A stretch of DNA of 45,362 nucleotides from Desulfamplus magnetovallimortis (GTDB lineage Bacteria > Desulfobacterota > Desulfobacteria > Desulfobacterales > Desulfobacteraceae). The position numbers were made by a program, and so were the translations under genes. Below the pieces are notes generated by a model. That model did no database searches, was not told where the DNA came from, and worked only from the letters and a program-made list of their open reading frames with translations. This document shows positions 40,774 to 45,362 of this stretch, one piece after another. The stretch spans positions 5,557-50,918 of the forward strand of contig NZ_LT828546.1 in NCBI RefSeq assembly GCF_900170035.1, in the 5' to 3' direction. Positions within the stretch are counted from its first letter, which is position 1. Each line of letters begins with the position of its first letter.

Positions 40774-40801
40774 ATAATATAATTAACAGCATTATGGTCA
40801 A
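40774..40801 (-). promoter_or_regulatory. Candidate promoter for rplJL-rpoBC
   Basis: On the minus strand TTGACC (40796-40801) and TATTAT (40774-40779) are 16 bp apart, about 220 bp before rplJ. The leader downstream is AT-rich. Upstream of it in the same 544-bp gap are a 7-bp hairpin, TGCTGTCTTTGACAGCA (40869-40885), and a family C repeat (41010-41073). I recognised no gene in this gap. Confidence 0.55.
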
Positions 40802-41009
40802 ACTAAGCAAAAAACAAAATATCTGTCTCGGCAGGCCGGCATCGCCAATTACACACGCTTTGTGCACCTGCTGTCTTTGACAGCAAAGTTTCAATATCTT
40901 AAATCAGGCATCCTTCATATGATTCCAAACGTACTTTACACTTTTTTGTGAGAGATTCCCGCTACCCAGAATCTTCTCTCCGGAAAGTGTAAACTGGGAA
41001 ATGAACCAT

Positions 41010-41073
41010 GCCTTTCCCGTGAAAACACATTCTGTTTTCATGATCGGGGGTGGCCGAAATCTTATTTGGCCAT
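41010..41073 (-). repeat. Repeat family C, single unit in the rplA-rplJ gap
   Basis: Read on the minus strand: ATGGCC, an unpaired 12-nt loop region, CGGCCACCCCCGATCATG, then TTTTCACGGGAAAGG. The stem is GGCC/GGCC with an enlarged loop. It lies directly downstream of rplA, in sense orientation. Confidence 0.7.
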
Positions 41074-41096
41074 GAGGGTTTAATCAAACAAAAAGA

Positions 41097-41789
41097 CTAT
41101 TTCAATATTGAAGGGTCAACCTTGATACCAGGCCCCATTGTGGTGGATACAGAAATAGACTTAACATATGTTCCCTTGCTTGTTGATGGCTTTAGTGCAA
41201 GAATTCTTGCAATAAAAGCGTTGGCATTGACCTCCAGCTTCTCAACACCAAATGATGCCTTTCCAAGGGGAGCATGAACAATACCTGCTTTTTCAACCCT
41301 GAAGTCAATTTTACCTGCTTTTAACTCCTTCACAGCTTTGTCAAGCTCAAAAGTTACTGTTCCGGTCTTTGCATTGGGCATAAGCCCCCTTGGGCCGAGA
41401 ATACGGCCAAGCTTGCCAACAGTTCCCATCATATCAGGGGTAGCAACAGCTTTATCAAAGCCAAACCATCCATTTTTGATTTTTTCAACAGTCTCTTCAT
41501 CTGCTATGAAATCCGCACCTGCTTCAAGGGCCTCTTTCTCTTTTTCGCCCTTTGCAAAAACAAGTACCTTCACATCCTTACCTAAACCATTAGGCAGCAC
41601 CACCGTTCCACGAACCATCTGGTCTGCATGTCGGGGATCAACTCCAAGTTTTACAGCAATATCAACAGTTTCATCGAATTTTGCATAGGATGATGAGAGT
41701 GAGATCTCCAGGGCTTCAGTGAATGAATATCGTTTCTGCCTGTCGATCTTTTGAATTATTTCTTTATATTTTTTACCATGCTTCGGCAT
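41097..41789 (-). CDS. rplA: 50S ribosomal protein L1
   Basis: L1 forms the mobile stalk at the E site and usually represses its own operon. The 230-residue protein starts [19 protein letters not shown] and has the L1 signature around [20 protein letters not shown]. It ends '[15 protein letters not shown]', which is typical. ATG 41789 has AAGGAG upstream. Confidence 0.98.
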   Translation of the reverse strand: MPKHGKKYKEIIQKIDRQKRYSFTEALEISLSSSYAKFDETVDIAVKLGVDPRHADQMVRGTVVLPNGLGKDVKVLVFAKGEKEKEALEAGADFIADEETVEKIKNGWFGFDKAVATPDMMGTVGKLGRILGPRGLMPNAKTGTVTFELDKAVKELKAGKIDFRVEKAGIVHAPLGKASFGVEKLEVNANAFIARILALKPSTSKGTYVKSISVSTTMGPGIKVDPSILK

Positions 41790-41812
41790 TTTCTACACTC
41801 ACTCCTTAAGGA

Positions 41813-42235
41813 TTAAACAACTTCGATACCCATACTTCTGGCAGTTCCTTCAATAATTTTGACAGCAGCATCAATATCAACAGCATTCAAGTCTTCCATC
41901 TTGATATTGGCTATATCCACCAACTGCGCATGTGTTACCTTTCCCACTTTCTGACGATTAGGAACTCCAGAACCCTTATCAATATTTGCTGCCTTGCGAA
42001 GAAGCATTGAAGCAGGCGGGGTTTTTGTTATGAATGAGAACGTTCTGTCCTGAAAAACAGTAATTACAACAGGAATAATAGATCCGACATCATTTGCTGT
42101 TCTCGCATTGAACGCTTTACAGAAGTCCATAATATTAACACCATGCTGCCCTAACGCCGGACCTATGGGCGGAGACGGGTTGGCCTTACCAGCTGCAACC
42201 TGAAGTTTAATCTGCGCCATCACTTTTTTTGCCAT
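41813..42235 (-). CDS. rplK: 50S ribosomal protein L11
   Basis: L11 is part of the GTPase centre and is required for RelA activation. ATG 42235 with AGGAGT 9 nt upstream gives 140 residues starting [21 protein letters not shown], with [18 protein letters not shown] and [13 protein letters not shown]. The open frame continues 48 codons upstream to 42379, but that stretch runs into a hairpin repeat and is not L11-like. Confidence 0.98.
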   Translation of the reverse strand: MAKKVMAQIKLQVAAGKANPSPPIGPALGQHGVNIMDFCKAFNARTANDVGSIIPVVITVFQDRTFSFITKTPPASMLLRKAANIDKGSGVPNRQKVGKVTHAQLVDIANIKMEDLNAVDIDAAVKIIEGTARSMGIEVV

Positions 42236-42360
42236 CTTTTTTCTACTCCTGACACGCTTTGATTTAAAAGCCTCAAAAGATAAGATGATTTCAGAAAATT
42301 TTCTGTTTTTTTTCTGAAACAACCCTATAAAATACTTAGAGAAACTTCTATTTTTCGATT

Positions 42361-42380
42361 GTGGCGGCATATCCGCCATA
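42361..42380 (-). repeat. Repeat family C-like hairpin upstream of rplK
   Basis: TGGCGG-CATAT-CCGCCA (42362-42378). The preceding TTCGATTG is shared exactly with the hairpin at 43511-43535. On the minus strand it reads ATGGCGG...CCGCCAC then AATCGAA, parallel to CCCCCGAA in fuller family C units. Confidence 0.6.
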
Positions 42381-42512
42381 TATGCTATAAAAAGTCAAAA
42401 CCTTTAAATGGTAAACCTGTATCAAAACCTGATTTCAGTATTTATTTTTAGCCTTAACAGAGTTTACCTATCAAGATCTGAAAGAGAGTGAAGTCTGATT
42501 TTTACGGGATAA

Positions 42513-43046
42513 TCAGGTTTTCGTCACTTGTACAAAATCAAGTTCAACCGGTGTTGCCCGCCCAAAAATACTGACAAGCACCTTAACTTTTCCTTTTTCA
42601 GGAACAACTTCTTCAACCGTTCCTGTAAAACTTGCAAAAGGTCCGTCTGTAACCCTGACATCATCACCAACTTCAAATGAAAATTTTGGCTGGGGTTTTG
42701 TCTTACCCATTTCCATTTTTTCGATTATTGCGGCTGCTTCAGCATCACTTATTGGTGCTGGTCTGTTTTTTCCACCAAGAAAGCCTGTTACCTTAGCTGT
42801 TGAGTTGACAATGTGCCATGTCTCGTCATTCAATTCCATATTTACAAGAATATAACCAGGATAGAACTTCCTTGAAGATTCACGCTTTTTTCCATTAACC
42901 AGTTCAACAACATGCTCGGTGGGTACAAGGATTTCGCCAAACTTATCAGCACATCTGGATTTAGACACACCATCCTCAAGCGCCTGCTTCACCCTCTGTT
43001 CATATCCTGAATAGACGTGTACCACATACCATCTTCGACGACCCAA
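42513..43046 (-). CDS. nusG: Transcription termination/antitermination protein NusG (TTG start)
   Basis: NusG binds RNA polymerase and couples it to Rho or to S10 on the ribosome. The 177-residue protein has the NGN domain ([38 protein letters not shown]) and a C-terminal KOW domain ([22 protein letters not shown]). The start is TTG 43046 after GGGGGTGG. It follows secE by 17 bp. Confidence 0.97.
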   Translation of the reverse strand: MGRRRWYVVHVYSGYEQRVKQALEDGVSKSRCADKFGEILVPTEHVVELVNGKKRESSRKFYPGYILVNMELNDETWHIVNSTAKVTGFLGGKNRPAPISDAEAAAIIEKMEMGKTKPQPKFSFEVGDDVRVTDGPFASFTGTVEEVVPEKGKVKVLVSIFGRATPVELDFVQVTKT

Positions 43047-43063
43047 GTTCCACCCCCTTTTTT

Positions 43064-43375
43064 TTATGCAAGAACAAGTTGAACAAGCTTTGAAAGGGTG
43101 ATATCGACAAGACCAAGAAATGCCGCAACAATAAACACCATAATAATCACAACAAAAGTAGAGCCTGCGGTCTGTTTTCGGTTAGGCCAGGTCACTTTTC
43201 TGAGCTCTGCCTGCACCTCTCTTAGAAACTGCGCAGCTTTTTGAAAAAGGTTCAGATCACCCTCTACAACTGTTTGAGCAGTCATGGTTTTTACATTTTT
43301 AAAAACACTTTTCGGGAGACTTTGAGCAGAAGCAACAGAAGAATTTGATACCTGAGCATCTCCATCAACTGCCAC
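43064..43375 (-). CDS. secE: Preprotein translocase subunit SecE, probably longer at the N-terminus
   Basis: SecE clamps the SecY channel. The conserved core is [28 protein letters not shown] followed by one membrane helix ([20 protein letters not shown]). As written, the frame opens with GTG 43375, which lacks a ribosome site. An ATG at 43443 starts MAKLQ followed by lysines, but is out of frame after an A10 run (43421-43430). With A11 it would read through a Lys/Ser-rich stretch straight into this frame, giving a typical longer SecE. An indel or transcriptional slippage at A10 is suspected. Confidence 0.9.
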   Translation of the reverse strand: MAVDGDAQVSNSSVASAQSLPKSVFKNVKTMTAQTVVEGDLNLFQKAAQFLREVQAELRKVTWPNRKQTAGSTFVVIIMVFIVAAFLGLVDITLSKLVQLVLA

Positions 43376-43510
43376 CTCAGAGGATTCACCACTTTTTTTC
43401 TTCAGCTTCTCGGTGCTTGATTTTTTTTTTGCAGTTTAGCCATATCAGTCCCAAAATTAATTTGTATGAAAGTCTCCGCAAGTGGCTATTTGAAAAAAGA
43501 CTTTCAACAC

Positions 43511-43535
43511 TTCGATTGTGGCGGCAAACCGCCAT
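43511..43535 (-). repeat. Repeat family C-like hairpin upstream of secE
   Basis: TTCGATTGTGGCGGCAAACC continues GCCAT: stem TGGCGG/CCGCCA with a CAAA loop. It is the twin of the hairpin at 42361-42380; together they bracket secE-nusG. Confidence 0.6.
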
Positions 43536-43553
43536 GTTTGGTTATACAACTGC

Positions 43554-43650
43554 TTAATTCATGTATTTAAGCTTCTTAATTCATCAAGCTGATTAATTCA
43601 TCTATTAAAAGTACTTAATTCATGAAGGTGCTTAATGCATGTATTTAAAG
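43554..43650. repeat. 39-bp tandem repeat in the secE leader
   Basis: TTAATTCAT recurs at 43554, 43576, 43593 and 43615, and TTAATGCAT at 43632. The spacings are 22, 17, 22 and 17, so two complete 39-bp units and a partial third are present. The partial unit overlaps the -10 of the candidate secE promoter. Confidence 0.85.
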
Positions 43651-43670
43651 CCAGACGTGAAGGATGTCAA
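43643..43670 (-). promoter_or_regulatory. Candidate promoter for secE-nusG-rplKA
   Basis: On the minus strand a perfect TTGACA (43665-43670) and TTAAAT (43643-43648) are 16 bp apart, between tRNA-Trp and secE. Confidence 0.6.
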
Positions 43671-43691
43671 CTTTCACAGTAAATAAAAAAA

Positions 43692-43768
43692 TGGCAGGTC
43701 AGGAGGGACTCGAACCCCCAGCATCCGGATTTGGAGTCCGGCGCTCTACCAATTAGAGCTACTGACCT
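43692..43768 (-). tRNA. trpT: tRNA-Trp (anticodon CCA)
   Basis: The cloverleaf is complete: acceptor AGGTCAG with CTGACCT, D arm GCTC/GAGC, anticodon loop CTCCAAA in a CCGGA/TCCGG stem, T loop TTCGAGT, and encoded 3' CCA. It lies between rpmG and secE, a common bacterial arrangement. Confidence 0.97.
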
Positions 43769-43812
43769 GCATTGCATATCTATCAAAAAATCAAAGAGAC
43801 TTTTTTACCTGA

Positions 43813-43965
43813 TTATTTTGTTTCCTTGTGCGTCACATGCTTTTTGCAAAACCTGCAATACTTCTCAAACTCAAGCTTATCAGGAGTTATACGTTTATTT
43901 TTTGTTGTCGTATAATTTCTCCTCTTACACTCTGTACAGGCAAGGGTAATATTTACTCTGGGCAT
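43813..43965 (-). CDS. rpmG: 50S ribosomal protein L33
   Basis: A 50-residue frame, [20 protein letters not shown] at the start, then [20 protein letters not shown] and VTHKETK. The four cysteines (CTEC, CRFC) make it the zinc-binding C+ form. ATG 43965 follows AAGGAG. The family and the position between a tRNA-Thr and tRNA-Trp are typical. Confidence 0.97.
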   Translation of the reverse strand: MPRVNITLACTECKRRNYTTTKNKRITPDKLEFEKYCRFCKKHVTHKETK

Positions 43966-43994
43966 ACTCACTCCTTATAGAAACTCCTTATAGA

Positions 43995-44160
43995 AGCCTT
44001 ATAAATCCGTTCTGACTACTCTGATCCGTTCTGACAATTCTGATCATAAATCCATTATGAAGCTCTGATCAATCAGTATCTAAACTCTGATCAATCAATA
44101 TCTAATAATCTCTCTTGATAAATCAGTATTTGAAAATTTCTCTTCCAGTAGCTGATAACT
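43995..44160. repeat. Degenerate ~22-bp tandem repeats between tRNA-Thr(GGT) and rpmG
   Basis: CTCTGATCAATCAGTATCTA (44063) recurs with one change at 44085. Weaker relatives follow around 44110 (CTCTTGATAAATCAGTATTT) and precede around 44015 (CTGATCCGTTCTGAC). In many relatives a tuf gene lies at this position; here there is only this 282-bp AT-rich gap. Confidence 0.65.
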
Positions 44161-44247
44161 TCTCTTCTAAATATATCCATCATAACGGATATGACAGATC
44201 CATCTGCCACTGCCGCCAAAACCAGATTGAATCATACAGAACAGATG

Positions 44248-44324
44248 TGGAGCCCATGACCGGATTCGAACCGGTGAACCTCTTCCTTACCAAGGAAGCG
44301 CTCTACCTACTGAGCTACATGGGC
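44248..44324 (-). tRNA. tRNA-Thr (anticodon GGT)
   Basis: Acceptor GCCCATG/CATGGGC, D arm GCTC/GAGC, anticodon loop TTGGTAA in a CTTCC/GGAAG stem, T arm ACCGG-TTCGAAT-CCGGT, discriminator T and encoded CCA. Confidence 0.97.
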
Positions 44325-44497
44325 ACAATAAATATAGAGAATATTGATCTGATTTAAAAAAGATTAAAGTTCCCATCTAAAATAGTGACCTTTAGCAAAA
44401 TAGCAAAAGATCATCTTTTACCAGGGAATCTTAAGTTAATAGTTTTCTGATAGCAGATCAAAAAATCATATTTTAGAAGGATTTACACATAGAAAGG

Positions 44498-44573
44498 TGG
44501 AGCGGGAGACGAGGCTCGAACTCGCGACATTCAGCTTGGAAGGCTGAAGCTCTACCAACTGAGCTACTCCCGC
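44498..44573 (-). tRNA. tRNA-Gly (anticodon TCC)
   Basis: Acceptor GCGGGAG/CTCCCGC, D arm GCTC/GAGC, anticodon loop CTTCCAA in a TCAGC/GCTGA stem, T arm GCGAG-TTCGAGC-CTCGT, and encoded CCA. Confidence 0.97.
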
Positions 44574-44693
44574 TCATAAGATGGCTGGTTTATGGAAACA
44601 TCTGTCCGAGGTTACCTTTCCCAGAATCTGAAGCTGTGCTTTCTATGCAGTAAACGACCCTGCTCTCCAGAGTCTCCTACACGAAACATTATT

Positions 44694-44778
44694 TGGTGGT
44701 GGGGGGAGGATTTGAACCTCCGAAGGCTGAGCCGTCAGATTTACAGTCTGATCCCTTTGACCACTCGGGAACCCCACC
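44694..44778 (-). tRNA. tRNA-Tyr (anticodon GTA)
   Basis: Class II tRNA of 85 nt with acceptor GGTGGGG/CCCCACC, anticodon loop CTGTAAA in a TCAGA/TCTGA stem, a long variable arm (CGGCTCAGCCTTCG), T loop TTCAAAT and encoded CCA. Confidence 0.97.
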
Positions 44779-44790
44779 TGATTTTTTTTA

Positions 44791-44866
44791 TGGAGCCGAT
44801 ACCCCGAATCGAACGGAGGACATTCTCATTACAAGTGAGATGCTCTACCTACTGAGCTATATCGGC
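44791..44866 (-). tRNA. tRNA-Thr (anticodon TGT)
   Basis: Acceptor GCCGATA/TATCGGC, D arm GCTC/GAGC, anticodon loop CTTGTAA in a TCTCA/TGAGA stem, T arm CTCCG-TTCGATT-CGGGG with one wobble pair, and encoded CCA. It is first of the Thr-Tyr-Gly-Thr series also known from E. coli. Confidence 0.97.
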
Positions 44867-44911
44867 TTTCACCATTTGTGAAGAGAAACTCCCCTCACAA
44901 AAGACCCGCAG

Positions 44912-44940
44912 AAAATACCAGAGAGGGTTTACAATATCAA
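44912..44940 (-). promoter_or_regulatory. Candidate promoter of the tRNA cluster with GC-rich discriminator
   Basis: On the minus strand TTGATA (44935-44940) and TATTTT (44912-44917) are 17 bp apart, followed by CTGCGGG. A GC-rich discriminator is typical of stringently controlled stable RNA promoters. It lies 46 bp upstream of tRNA-Thr(TGT). Confidence 0.6.
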
Positions 44941-45186
44941 ATTCAATTTTAAGCGTTTAAAAGGGAATATTTCTCATTTTTTCTAATAATCTACTGATTG
45001 CTCGTTTTTACACCGTTTTTTGATATTTTTTAACCTCAAAAATTCAATATAAAAAATCGGAGCATCCTTAAAAAATAGTTGACTCTTTTCTCTTTTTGTC
45101 AATTTGACTCTGTCAAGGAAGATGCAAACTACTTTTGAGCAGATGTAAAATATCCAAAAGATATGGCAAAATTTCAAGATTTTCCC

Positions 45187-45215
45187 TTGACACGACTCTG
45201 GTGATACTTTAATAA
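45187..45215 (+). promoter_or_regulatory. Candidate plus-strand promoter reading out of the window
   Basis: TTGACA (45187-45192) and TAATAA (45210-45215) are 17 bp apart. The 496-bp stretch 44867-45362 contains no recognisable gene; any target of this promoter would lie beyond the right edge. Confidence 0.35.
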
Positions 45216-45251
45216 TTATTGCGTTTATTTGACAACCACCCATAATTTCAA

Positions 45252-45295
45252 ATATTTCTAATAACTTTAAGCAATATATTTCTAACAACTTTAAG
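45252..45295. repeat. Two 20-bp direct repeats, 24 bp apart
   Basis: ATATTTCTAATAACTTTAAG (45252-45271) and ATATTTCTAACAACTTTAAG (45276-45295) differ at one base. They lie just downstream of the candidate plus-strand promoter, in the gene-free right end. Confidence 0.7.
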
Positions 45296-45332
45296 TCAAA
45301 TCTTTTTTACAACGTATGGAATGACTTAACAA

Positions 45333-45362
45333 CTCAAAATCGACACCTTATTGCTTTTTGAG
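45333..45362 (-). repeat. Repeat family A, partial copy cut by the window edge
   Basis: CTCAAAATCGACACCTTATT followed by GCTTTTT is the complement of the right tail of the two other family A copies (about 26 of 30 positions match the copy after lysC). The rest would lie beyond the window. Confidence 0.7.

Noticed and set aside
42236-42379. 48-codon N-terminal extension of rplK
   Set aside because: It runs into a hairpin repeat; [12 protein letters not shown] with AGGAGT upstream is the family start.
43554-44160. CRISPR array
   Set aside because: Repeat units are too short and AT-rich, spacers are not unique blocks of constant length, and no cas genes are present.
44983-45288. 101-residue open frame at the right end
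   Set aside because: AT-rich, no ribosome site, composition like a shadow, and it overlaps candidate promoters and repeats.

Overview
This window looks like a chromosomal segment of an AT-rich sulfate-reducing type of Desulfobacterota (old Deltaproteobacteria, Desulfobacteraceae-like). This is inferred from protein style and gene mix (SelA, a CheD-HDOD protein, a fused CobA-HemD, a degenerate GGDEF/TPR protein and many intergenic palindromes). No database comparison was possible.

Left part (1-12.9 kb), mostly plus strand: tsaE, lysC, pyrF (minus), a CheD-HDOD fusion, selA, a TPR protein with a Cys-rich minisatellite, gmhA, an FmdB-type zinc ribbon, then hemC, cobA-hemD and moaA. The last three form a tight series with two ATGA stop/start overlaps and cover tetrapyrrole and molybdopterin synthesis. 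A perfect bidirectional terminator at 13172-13211 separates moaA from the convergent ribosomal cluster.

Right part (13.2-44.9 kb), all minus strand, read from right to left: tRNA-Thr, tRNA-Tyr, tRNA-Gly, tRNA-Thr, rpmG, tRNA-Trp, secE, nusG, rplK, rplA, rplJ, rplL, rpoB, rpoC; then rpsL, rpsG, tuf, rpsJ and the complete S10-spc-alpha series down to rplQ. This is the core transcription and translation supercluster. fusA is missing between rpsG and tuf, no second tuf sits between tRNA-Thr and rpmG, and no map or adk follows secY.

The unusual content is mainly non-coding. Several repeat families lie in the gaps: (A) a palindrome with GTCTGAATCAGGAT arms; (B) a 100-bp MITE-like element with 6-bp target duplications, one copy inserted inside a copy of A; (C) a roughly 62-bp hairpin unit seen at seven sites, two of them tandem; (D) a GC-hairpin element after moaA; plus several short tandem repeats. 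Reading-frame breaks at homopolymers affect cobA-hemD (A7), secY (T5) and probably secE (A10). Many ribosomal genes start with TTG behind strong Shine-Dalgarno sequences. I found no CRISPR array, phage, transposase or obvious defence island. The strongest candidates for something undescribed are repeat families B and C, the CheD-HDOD fusion, the Cys-rich repeat protein and the dyad over the rpsL promoter.
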